From contig CAKVAL010000039.1 of the NCBI GenBank assembly GCA_934725085.1, positions 1-14,590 on the forward strand: 14,590 nt of DNA, given 5' to 3'. Shown piece after piece: positions 8,305 to 14,536 of this stretch. The notes beneath the pieces were generated by a model, which saw only the letters and a list, made by a program, of their open reading frames with translations, searched no databases and was not told the DNA's origin. Each line of letters opens with the position of its first letter. Position 1 is the stretch's first letter. Origin of the DNA: an uncultured Erysipelotrichaceae bacterium. Lineage in GTDB: Bacteria > Bacillota_I > Bacilli_A > Erysipelotrichales > Erysipelotrichaceae. The position numbers and the translations under genes were made by a program.

Positions 8305-8332
8305 ATTATAACATTACAAAAGTTAATGTCAT
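8305..8332 (-). promoter_or_regulatory. Promoter of the polysaccharide operon (extended -10)
   Basis: On the minus strand ATGACA (8332-8327, five of six matches to TTGACA) is followed by a 16-base spacer and TATAAT (8310-8305), with TG one base upstream of the hexamer. This is a near-consensus sigma-A type extended -10 promoter. It lies after the sortase terminator, so the polysaccharide genes form their own transcription unit. Confidence 0.8.
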
Positions 8333-8410
8333 AATCAGGCACCTTATTCTAACTCATTTAAATATAATAATAAATATTGTGAAACAAGATACAAGCTATC
8401 TAAGCCAACT

Positions 8411-8433
8411 AAAAAGACCGATTAATCGATCTT
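8411..8433 (-). terminator. Rho-independent terminator after the sortase gene
   Basis: On the minus strand AAGATCGA-TTAA-TCGGTCTT forms an 8-bp stem (one G-U pair) with a 4-base loop at 8414-8433, followed by a run of T. It begins two bases after the sortase stop codon and separates the housekeeping operon from the polysaccharide operon. The stem is short but well placed. Confidence 0.75.
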
Positions 8434-8435
8434 AA

Positions 8436-9242
8436 TTAGTTATAACTTTTCCTATCTATTTCTTTTAATAACACAATCTCTCTTAATTCATTATGGTTTT
8501 CAACACAAGTTTGAAGTGTTAAAAGTTTATCATTGTAATTAATTGAAACACCTGTGTCATAGAAAGCATTCTTCTTTACAGTATCAATATACTTATTAAA
8601 TTGTTCCTCGCTGTAGTTAGGATAATAGAATTCAAAACCATCTTCAGTATAAGAGAACTTCTCTCCCTCATATTCATCTTCAAGTAGCTCACAATAATAA
8701 ACATAAGCTACCTCATATCTTCTTACTTCATCCTTAAAGTACAACTTAACATACTTATTAGCCTCATAATTATCTTTATCAACAAGCTTAGCCAAAGGTG
8801 TAAACTTATGAGTACCACTAGCATCATAACTTGCATAAACATAATGACCAATAATTATTAAATTTTGATCATCTAAAGTATTAGAAGAATCCAAAAAAAT
8901 TGAACCCTCCTCATCATATTTCATGGTCTCCCAATCAGTACGGTAATAAGTATTGTTGTCACTACCTTGTACAAAAGGAAGATCAATTAAACCAGACTCA
9001 AAACTAATTCTACCTACATAATCATTTGATTTAACACTATAAGTATCCCATAGTTCTTTAACTAAAGCTCTTTCTTTTTCATCTACTACTTCAGTAATCT
9101 TATTATTGTTGTTTTCAACTACTTCATTATATTTTTTAAAAAAAGAAAAGGGATCAAACACCAAAATCACAATACCAAAAATCAATAAGACCGATAACAC
9201 TACTATAGCTATATAGATAAAACTATTATTCTTCTTTTTCAT
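8436..9242 (-). CDS. Class B sortase
   Basis: This 268-residue cysteine transpeptidase would cleave a sorting signal in a surface protein and join it to the cell wall or to a pilin-like partner. One N-terminal membrane anchor (about 8-29) precedes the extracellular domain. Class B features are VGRISFESGLIDLPFVQGSDN (76-96, the strand pair before the active site), GSIFLDSSN (113-121), the catalytic His in IIIGHYVY (H133), the catalytic Cys in TLQTCVEN (C246) and Arg254 in ELREIVLL. All three catalytic residues are present. ATG at 9242 is chosen over an upstream in-frame ATG at 9299 because AAGGGG lies 7 bases before it and the shorter start begins directly with MKKKNN and the membrane anchor. 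The start overlaps the stop of the CHR protein by 1 base. No sorting-signal substrate is seen in the window. Confidence 0.92.
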   Translation of the reverse strand: MKKKNNSFIYIAIVVLSVLLIFGIVILVFDPFSFFKKYNEVVENNNNKITEVVDEKERALVKELWDTYSVKSNDYVGRISFESGLIDLPFVQGSDNNTYYRTDWETMKYDEEGSIFLDSSNTLDDQNLIIIGHYVYASYDASGTHKFTPLAKLVDKDNYEANKYVKLYFKDEVRRYEVAYVYYCELLEDEYEGEKFSYTEDGFEFYYPNYSEEQFNKYIDTVKKNAFYDTGVSINYNDKLLTLQTCVENHNELREIVLLKEIDRKSYN

Positions 9243-9790
9243 TACAACACCCCTTGCATAACTACATTTACTATAACCCCAATCAAAGCCGAATAGCAAA
9301 TAAACATTATAGGATTGAACTTTATTTTCTTAATTTTAATAAACAACAAAGTTAAAAATAATACTAAAGAAATTATTAATTCTACTGTATTATTATTCTC
9401 CATCAACATAAATAAACCCGTAGCCAAAATAATCCCAATTACTGCAAGTACCGCCCCATCCATAATATATTTAAAATATTTATTATTCATAATAGAACTA
9501 AGTACTTTGACCACTAGAATAATAATTATGAATGCAGGAAAAATAACACCGATTGTAGCTACCAAAGCACCCAAGAAACCGCCATTAACGCTGCCAACAT
9601 AAGTTGCTAAATTAACCATAATAGGACCAGGAGTAGACTCAGATAAAGCTATCATATAAGCCAAACCATCATCGGTTAACCAATTATTAGAAATAACAAC
9701 ATCTCTAATAATTGCTATCGCACCATAGCCCCCTCCAAAAGAAAAGAAACCAACCTTCAAAAACTCTATAAACAATCTTAAGTAAATCAT
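9242..9790 (-). CDS. CHR-family (chromate transporter type) half-protein, second of a pair
   Basis: This 182-residue membrane protein consists of a single CHR domain. Hallmarks are FFSFGGGYGAI at 15-25 (FGGG) and ESTPGPIMVNLATYVG at 51-66 (the STPGP signature), followed by hydrophobic segments to the C-terminus. Short CHR proteins are generally encoded as adjacent pairs that work together and correspond to the two halves of long ChrA chromate efflux proteins; the pair here fits that arrangement. The true substrate in this organism is unknown; many short CHR pairs sit in genomes with no evident chromate resistance. Its start overlaps the stop of the partner gene by 4 bases (ATGA), and its stop overlaps the sortase start by 1 base, so synthesis is probably coupled in a fixed ratio. 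Confidence 0.88.
   Translation of the reverse strand: MIYLRLFIEFLKVGFFSFGGGYGAIAIIRDVVISNNWLTDDGLAYMIALSESTPGPIMVNLATYVGSVNGGFLGALVATIGVIFPAFIIIILVVKVLSSIMNNKYFKYIMDGAVLAVIGIILATGLFMLMENNNTVELIISLVLFLTLLFIKIKKIKFNPIMFICYSALIGVIVNVVMQGVL
9250..9255 (-). promoter_or_regulatory. Shine-Dalgarno site that fixes the sortase start
   Basis: Minus strand AAGGGG with a 7-base spacer to ATG at 9242-9240, inside the end of the CHR-family gene. This favours a TAATG-coupled start over the longer frame beginning at 9299. Confidence 0.75.
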
Positions 9791-10326
9791 TTTCTATTTA
9801 CCTCATACAAAAGATTAACAATAGCACCAAACAAGATTATTAACACTGAAGAAACAGACAAACTTTTAACATTAATAATAAATAAGGTTAAAAAAGAAAT
9901 TAACACCATAAGATACTTAAAATAAGACTTATCCAACTTAAAAGCCATCTTAATACCAACATCAAGAATCAAATAAGACACCGCTATCTTAATACTCATA
10001 AACGCATAAGCTATTATTTTAATTTCCAAAAAATTATCCAAAACAGTAGAAATCAAATAAATAATTAAAAAAGAAGGCAAGGAAATAGCCAATGTAGCTA
10101 CTATTGCCCCCAGTAAACCCTTAGTCTTATAGCCAGTATAAGTAGCACAATTAATCGCAATAGGACCAGGAGTAGACTCAGCCACAATAACTAATTCATC
10201 CATTTCTTTATTAGTAAGCCACTTATGCTTATTTACACATTGATCCTCTACAATTGAAATCATAGCCAAACCACCACCAAAAGTAAAAAGACCAATCTTG
10301 AAAAATACAATAAATAATTCTAACAT
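9787..10326 (-). CDS. CHR-family (chromate transporter type) half-protein, first of a pair
   Basis: This 179-residue membrane protein has one CHR domain with GLFTFGGGLAMI at 12-23, AESTPGPIAINCATYTG at 49-65, and several later hydrophobic segments. It is clearly related to, but diverged from, its downstream neighbour, as expected of the two non-identical partners of a short-chain CHR pair, which probably insert in opposite membrane orientation. Inferred role: efflux or exchange of an oxyanion such as chromate or sulfate-like ions; the substrate is not shown by sequence. The start at 10326 overlaps the der stop by 1 base (TAATG) with a modest AAGAAAGAG upstream, so it is translated with the GTPase gene although no functional link to ribosome assembly is known. 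Confidence 0.88.
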   Translation of the reverse strand: MLELFIVFFKIGLFTFGGGLAMISIVEDQCVNKHKWLTNKEMDELVIVAESTPGPIAINCATYTGYKTKGLLGAIVATLAISLPSFLIIYLISTVLDNFLEIKIIAYAFMSIKIAVSYLILDVGIKMAFKLDKSYFKYLMVLISFLTLFIINVKSLSVSSVLIILFGAIVNLLYEVNRK

Positions 10327-11636
10327 TAAGACTCTTTCTTACGTGCAACAATCGTTATAGGAACACCCTCAAAACCAAAAGCTTCTCTTAGCTTGTTTTC
10401 CAAATAACGCTTATATGAGAAGTGGAAAAGTTCCACATCGTTGACAAACAACACAATAACACAAGGTGCAACAGACACCTGTGAAGCATAATAAATCTTA
10501 AACAAACGACCATTATGAGGCTTTGCAGGATTAGCCAATTGTGCATCCATAATAACCTCATTCAAGACATTAGTCTTAATTCTTAAATTAACATTTTGAT
10601 ACACTTGATCAATCAAAGGAAGTAAAGTATTAACACGCTTATTTTCCTTAGCACTAACAAACGCAATTGGTGCATAATCCAAATAAGCAAACTGTTCTCT
10701 AATTTCCTTGGTAATGTTAGACATCGTCTTCTCATCCTTATCAACAAGATCCCACTTGTTATAAACAAGAATAACACCCTTATTAGCCTCATGAGCCAAA
10801 CCAGCTACATGCTTATCCTGCTCAATAATACCAACGCCACCATCAATAACAACCAATACTACATCAGCCCTATCAATAGCTGCCTTTGCTCTTAAAATAG
10901 AATACTTCTCAACATTCTCATAAATCTTACCTCTTTTACGAATACCTGCCGTATCAATAACAACATAAGACTTATCATTCGCATTAAAAACGGTATCAAT
11001 CGCATCTCTAGTTGTTCCTTCAATATCAGAAACAATTACTCTCTCTGAATTCAAAAACGCATTAGTTAAACTAGACTTACCAACATTAGGCCTACCAATA
11101 ATGGCAAACTTGATCATGCCATCATAATCATCCTTCTGTTTCTCAGGCATCAAAGAAGTTGCCTTATCTAATAAGTCTCCAATACCGATACCATGAGAAC
11201 CACTCACAGGAATAGGATCACCTAATCCTAAATTATAGAATTCATAGATATTATCAATCTTATCAAAGTCATCAATCTTATTAACACCCAAAAGAATTGG
11301 TTTCTTACTCTTACGTAGTTGCTTGGCAATAAATGTATCATCATTAGTTAAACCTTCTTTGCCATTAACCAAAAAGATAATAACATCAGCCTCATCAATC
11401 GCTATATCAACCTGAGCCTGAATCTCCTTTTGAAAAGGAACATCACGTAACTCAACACCACCTGTATCAATTAATCTAAAAGTCTTATTCAACCATAGAC
11501 AATCGCCATAAATTCTATCTCTTGTAACACCCGGAGTATCCTCAACGATAGAAAGTCTTTTTTCAAGCATACGATTAAAAACGGTTGACTTACCAACATT
11601 AGGCCTACCAACAATCGCAATAGTACCATCTATCAT
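10326..11636 (-). CDS. der: Ribosome assembly GTPase Der (EngA)
   Basis: This 436-residue protein has the two tandem GTPase domains unique to Der/EngA, plus a C-terminal KH-like domain. G domain 1 has GRPNVGKS at 10-17, DTPGVTRD at 33-40, DTGG at 57-60 and NKID at 119-122. G domain 2 has GRPNVGKS at 181-188, DTAG at 228-231 and NKWD at 293-296. The KH-like part covers about 355-436. The length equals that usual for Firmicutes. Der acts late in maturation of the 50S ribosomal subunit and is essential in bacteria tested. The start at 11636 has AAAGGGG about 9 bases upstream, placed at the end of cmk. The cmk-der order is a common arrangement in Firmicutes. All motifs are intact. Confidence 0.98.
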   Translation of the reverse strand: MIDGTIAIVGRPNVGKSTVFNRMLEKRLSIVEDTPGVTRDRIYGDCLWLNKTFRLIDTGGVELRDVPFQKEIQAQVDIAIDEADVIIFLVNGKEGLTNDDTFIAKQLRKSKKPILLGVNKIDDFDKIDNIYEFYNLGLGDPIPVSGSHGIGIGDLLDKATSLMPEKQKDDYDGMIKFAIIGRPNVGKSSLTNAFLNSERVIVSDIEGTTRDAIDTVFNANDKSYVVIDTAGIRKRGKIYENVEKYSILRAKAAIDRADVVLVVIDGGVGIIEQDKHVAGLAHEANKGVILVYNKWDLVDKDEKTMSNITKEIREQFAYLDYAPIAFVSAKENKRVNTLLPLIDQVYQNVNLRIKTNVLNEVIMDAQLANPAKPHNGRLFKIYYASQVSVAPCVIVLFVNDVELFHFSYKRYLENKLREAFGFEGVPITIVARKKES

Positions 11637-11651
11637 AAACTTGCCCCTTTC

Positions 11652-12308
11652 CTAAATCTTCTTATAAACAATATCTAAAATCATATTCACAACTTCATCA
11701 ATACTCTTATCAGAAGAATCAATAATTGTCGCATCCGCACTTGCCTTAAGCGGAGAAATAGCACGATGACTATCCTGATAATCCCTTTTCTTAATCTCTT
11801 CTAAGATCTTGTCATAATCATCAATAATACCCTTTTCTTCATTTTGCTCAAGTCTTCTTCTTGCTCTATCTTCAGCACTAGCAGTCAAAAAAACCTTAAC
11901 CTCAGCATCAGGCAACACAACATCACAAATATCTCTTCCATCTAAGATATAACCTTTATTAGCCGCAATCTTTCTTTGAGCAGCCACCAAAGCACTTCTA
12001 ACGCCACTTAACTTAGAAACATTACTAGCAGCCATCGAAATCTCATTGGTTCTTATCTTATCAGTAATATCTTCACCATTTAAGACAACAGACTTGCCAT
12101 CCATCTTTAGATCAAAATCATTTTGAACCAAAGAAGAAACATTCTTTTCATCATCAAAAGACAAACCATTCTTCAAAACAGCATAAGCTACAGAACGATA
12201 CATAGCCCCAGTATCCAAATGAACATAAGAAAGCTTCTCCGCCACCAAGTCCGCAATAGTACTCTTACCAGCACCACTTGGACCATCAATCGCTATATTA
12301 ATTTTCAT
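11652..12308 (-). CDS. cmk: Cytidylate kinase
   Basis: This 218-residue cytoplasmic enzyme phosphorylates CMP and dCMP with ATP in pyrimidine nucleotide salvage and RNA turnover. Visible are the P-loop GPSGAGKS at 9-16, LDTGAMYRS at 31-39 (nucleotide monophosphate site), DGRDI at 123-127, a LID-like run RARRRLEQNEEKG at 148-160 and RDYQDSHRAISPLKASADA at 175-193, all in family order. An oddity is that residues 128-129 are Cys-Asp where bacterial Cmk proteins usually have Gly-Thr (DGRDIGT). The length is normal. The ribosome site is weak (AGAG before the ATG), and the start lies 3 bases after the stop of the upstream repeat protein, so translation probably depends on coupling. A 15-bp gap leads to der. 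Confidence 0.97.
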   Translation of the reverse strand: MKINIAIDGPSGAGKSTIADLVAEKLSYVHLDTGAMYRSVAYAVLKNGLSFDDEKNVSSLVQNDFDLKMDGKSVVLNGEDITDKIRTNEISMAASNVSKLSGVRSALVAAQRKIAANKGYILDGRDICDVVLPDAEVKVFLTASAEDRARRRLEQNEEKGIIDDYDKILEEIKKRDYQDSHRAISPLKASADATIIDSSDKSIDEVVNMILDIVYKKI

Positions 12309-12311
12309 ACT

Positions 12312-14159
12312 CTATAGAATACCCTTTGCCAACAACAAGAAATAAACAATAACACCAACAATAATCAAGAAAATAACTAAAAGAACAATCAACACAACAT
12401 TCAAAACCTTATTAGGCTTATCATCATCATAGTAATAATCCTCGTCATCATCTTCAGCGATCTCATTCTTCTTAAAAGACAATGTAGCAGTAGTGCTTAA
12501 ATCCTTAGTAAAAGTCTCATCAAGTGTCTTAATCTCAACAGGACTCTCCTCTAAAGTCTTAGTCAAAACTGGATGCGTTAATGTATCAGCCAACTTCTCA
12601 GCAGCCTTTTCACGCTTTGCATCAATCGGATCAACCTCAACAGTATTATCTAAAACCTCATCCAAACTAACTGTAGGACCAGTAACAGGCTCCAAATTAA
12701 TCTCACTTAAAACCTTATCAATCTCTAAAGTTACAGTATTAGAGAAGTCATCATCCTCTTCATCATCATTAAAGCCACCGTGTCTAACATCTTCAATTAA
12801 ACTATTAAGATTCTCATCAACAGTCAAACGACCAGCCTGTGTATTATAATCAGCAACCTCTTCCAAAGTCTTATCCAACAAGCTATTAACATCTACATCA
12901 CTAGGATCAACACTTGGTTCTTCAACAACTGGTTCATCAATCTTTGAAGCATCAACCTCAGGAAGTGCGACATTTTCACTTGCTATTGGTTGTTCAACTA
13001 ATTCAGGAACTTCTTCAACACTAGGCTCCTCAATCAATTCATCAACCTCAGGAATATCTAAATCAGGTAATACAATCTCAGACTCAACATTTGGTTCTTC
13101 CTCAACAATTTCATTTACCTCAGGAATATCCAAATTAGGTAATGCGATTTCTTCTTCAACAACAAGTCCATCAATCAATGTATCAAGATTAGTAAGCTCT
13201 TTAAGCTCTGGCTCAACAATTACTTCCTCTTCTTCCTTTACTGGTTCTACTGGACCATTAAGTTCAAGAACCTCTTTCTTTAACAATTCTGCAATATCTG
13301 CATAATCTTGTTCAATATAGTTATAAGGTTCTTCGATTCTTTCAGGAACAATAATCTCAGGCTCAACAATTACTTCCTCTTCTTCCTTAACTGGTTCTAC
13401 AGGACCATTAAGTTCAAGAATCTCTTTCTTTAATAGTTCTGCAATATCTGCATAATCTTGTTCAATATAGTTATATGGTTCTTCAATTCTTTCAGGAACA
13501 ATAATCTCAGGCTCAGCGATTACCTCTTCTTCCTTAACAGGTTCAACAGGACCATTTAATTCAAGAACCTCTTTCTTTAACAACTCAGCTATATCAGCAT
13601 AATCTTGTTCAATATAGTTATAAGGTTCTTCAATTCTTTCAGGAACAACAATTGGCTCTTCCTCAGCAACAAGTTCAACCTCTACTTCAGGTTCAACCTT
13701 CTCCTCTATTTCACCAATAACCTCTGTCAACTTATCTAATGTTTCATCAATTAAACTATTAATATTTTCTACTTCAACAGGCTTTACTTCTTCGACTACA
13801 GGCTCTTTTTCCTCTACCTTATTATCATTATTATCGCTATTATCAATAATCTCTACATTCTGCTTAACAATTTTATCAATAGCCTCATTAATACTATCCA
13901 AGTTAAAGTCCGCAAAGAAATCATTCTCTACCTTCTTTTCTTCTTCCTTAACCTCTTCCTTTACTTCATTAAACGTAGGAAGTGGTTCAACCTTAATATC
14001 ATACTCTTCCTTCTTCTCTACATTCTCGGAAGCACTTTGTAAAGAATTTAATTTATCTTGATATTTATTTAAGTCATTATTAACAGTTGTTTGTTCACTG
14101 CTATTTGCCAACTCCTCTCTTAAAGCTGCAAATTTCTGTGTACGTGTAAGTCTAGCCAT
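12312..14159 (-). CDS. Acidic repeat protein with C-terminal membrane anchor, function unknown
   Basis: I do not recognise this 615-residue protein. It starts with a basic, probably helical MARLTRTQKFAALREELAN, followed by a long, very Glu/Val/Pro-rich and likely disordered region. It holds three near-identical 47-50 residue repeats (173-318) built on PERIEEPYNYIEQDYADIAE, then imperfect copies of LPxLDIPEVxE (about 339-410) and scattered short hydrophobic helices of the form NSLIDxTL. A single membrane segment (about 586-610) lies 5 residues from the C-terminus, after an Asp/Tyr cluster. No signal peptide is seen, so a tail-anchored protein with its bulk in the cytoplasm is likely. It might be a membrane-tethered scaffold, for example for division or envelope synthesis; this is inference. 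The start at 14159 is preferred to an ATG at 14186 because GGAGG lies 7 bases upstream and the promoter predicts a start of transcription near 14183. It heads the cmk-der operon. Confidence 0.85.
   Translation of the reverse strand: MARLTRTQKFAALREELANSSEQTTVNNDLNKYQDKLNSLQSASENVEKKEEYDIKVEPLPTFNEVKEEVKEEEKKVENDFFADFNLDSINEAIDKIVKQNVEIIDNSDNNDNKVEEKEPVVEEVKPVEVENINSLIDETLDKLTEVIGEIEEKVEPEVEVELVAEEEPIVVPERIEEPYNYIEQDYADIAELLKKEVLELNGPVEPVKEEEVIAEPEIIVPERIEEPYNYIEQDYADIAELLKKEILELNGPVEPVKEEEEVIVEPEIIVPERIEEPYNYIEQDYADIAELLKKEVLELNGPVEPVKEEEEVIVEPELKELTNLDTLIDGLVVEEEIALPNLDIPEVNEIVEEEPNVESEIVLPDLDIPEVDELIEEPSVEEVPELVEQPIASENVALPEVDASKIDEPVVEEPSVDPSDVDVNSLLDKTLEEVADYNTQAGRLTVDENLNSLIEDVRHGGFNDDEEDDDFSNTVTLEIDKVLSEINLEPVTGPTVSLDEVLDNTVEVDPIDAKREKAAEKLADTLTHPVLTKTLEESPVEIKTLDETFTKDLSTTATLSFKKNEIAEDDDEDYYYDDDKPNKVLNVVLIVLLVIFLIIVGVIVYFLLLAKGIL
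13206..13643 (-). repeat. Three tandem 147/150-bp coding repeats
   Basis: In reading order copy 1 is 13643-13497 (147 bp), copy 2 is 13496-13347 (150 bp) and copy 3 is 13346-13206 (141 bp shared). Over the 141 shared bases copies 2 and 3 differ at about 8 positions, nearly all silent (one Val/Ile change). Copy 1 has more silent differences and lacks one glutamate codon. This suggests duplication of 2 and 3 after an earlier event, with selection on the encoded peptide. Confidence 0.95.
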
Positions 14160-14166
14160 AATAAAA

Positions 14167-14171
14167 CCTCC
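14167..14171 (-). promoter_or_regulatory. Shine-Dalgarno site that fixes the start of the repeat protein
   Basis: Minus strand GGAGG, 7 bases before ATG at 14159-14157. A start at 14186 would lie upstream of the predicted transcription start and has no such site. Confidence 0.85.
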
Positions 14172-14189
14172 GAATATATTCGCCATTTA

Positions 14190-14219
14190 ATTATAACAAA
14201 CAAGCTAATATTTGCACAA
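14190..14219 (-). promoter_or_regulatory. Promoter of the repeat protein-cmk-der-CHR-sortase operon
   Basis: On the minus strand TATAAT (14195-14190) has TG one base upstream (14198-14197), an extended -10. The -35 is poor (TTGTGC at 14219-14214, 18-base spacer). Transcription would start near 14183, giving a leader of about 24 bases that holds only the ribosome site. Confidence 0.65.
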
Positions 14220-14222
14220 ATA
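14209..14222. repeat. Short palindrome over the -35 region of the operon promoter
   Basis: TATTTG-CA-CAAATA is a perfect 6-bp inverted repeat with a 2-base centre. It covers the poor -35 element of the minus-strand promoter, where a dimeric regulator could bind. There is no direct support for a protein partner. Confidence 0.4.
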
Positions 14223-14236
14223 AAGGCAATTATTCT

Positions 14237-14306
14237 ACTCGACACACTTGACAAGCTTTTGTCTAGTTACTCGACAAAATAATATCTAGTCAATTTTTTG
14301 TCGAGT
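14237..14306. repeat. Four alternating copies of an ACTcGACAaaa motif
   Basis: Copies are at 14237-14244 (plus), 14257-14267 (minus, ACTAGACAAAA), 14269-14279 (plus) and 14296-14306 (minus). The last two form a perfect 11-bp inverted repeat with a 16-base centre; the first two form an imperfect one. The two plus copies are 32 bp apart, about three helical turns. The layout suggests a binding site array for a dimeric DNA-binding protein between the two divergent promoters. Confidence 0.6.
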
Positions 14307-14417
14307 TTAAACATAGTTATCGATTGTTATCACAAAAAACGGAAATGTTTTACCACAAAAACACAAAATAGATGTTAAATTAACCAAAAAATTAAATTGT
14401 TTAACTATAATCACATG

Positions 14418-14504
14418 ACTAATTTCAATTTAATGCTTTAACTTGAAATTGCTATTAACAAGTAATTTCATTTTTACTGCTTAACTTGAAATTACTATGT
14501 TAAA
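14418..14504. repeat. Two tandem palindromic units upstream of the plus-strand gene
   Basis: Unit 1 (14418-14460) has arms AATTTCAA (14421-14428) and TTGAAATT (14443-14450). Unit 2 (14461-14504) has arms AGTAATTTCA (14461-14470) and TGAAATTACT (14487-14496). The units are also direct repeats of each other, sharing an AATTTCA...TTAACTTGAAATT core. The right arm of unit 2 touches the -10 of the plus-strand promoter, the expected position of a repressor operator. Confidence 0.65.
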
Positions 14505-14506
14505 AT
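14498..14506 (+). promoter_or_regulatory. Probable extended -10 promoter of the plus-strand gene
   Basis: TGTTAAAAT is an extended -10 (TG, one base, TAAAAT; five of six matches). No clear -35 is found at 17 bp (TGCTTA). It lies 30 bases before the ATG and overlaps the edge of the palindromic repeat. Confidence 0.5.
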
Positions 14507-14536
14507 AGAGTAAGATATTTCAATTAAGGAGAGAAA

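Noticed and set aside
8436..9299. Longer sortase form starting at 9299
   Set aside because: It would add 19 residues overlapping the CHR gene ahead of a normal anchor; the ATG at 9242 has its own ribosome site and a TAATG coupling.
9787..9790. UGA read as tryptophan (Mollicutes code)
   Set aside because: TGA ends genes in well-formed overlaps (9787-9789 and 2616-2618), and the proteins use TGG for tryptophan.
12493..12849. Plus-strand frame of 118 codons rich in Ser/Lys/Val
   Set aside because: It is antisense to the Glu/Asp-rich repeat protein; its composition is what the complement of acidic codons gives, and there is no ribosome site.
13206..13643. Regular repeats as a CRISPR-like array
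   Set aside because: The repeats are contiguous, 147-150 bp long, without spacers, and lie in frame in an open gene with mainly silent differences.
12312..14186. Longer start of the repeat protein at ATG 14186
   Set aside because: The extra 9 codons lack a ribosome site, and the ATG lies upstream of the transcription start predicted from the extended -10 at 14190-14195.
14269..14306. Perfect 11-bp inverted repeat as a terminator
   Set aside because: It lies between two divergent gene starts, has a 16-base loop and belongs to a series of alternating motif copies, so a protein-binding site is more likely than a terminator.
14237..14306. Spo0A boxes
   Set aside because: The half-site is TGTCGAG or TGTCTAG, not TGTCGAA, and nothing else in the window points to sporulation control.
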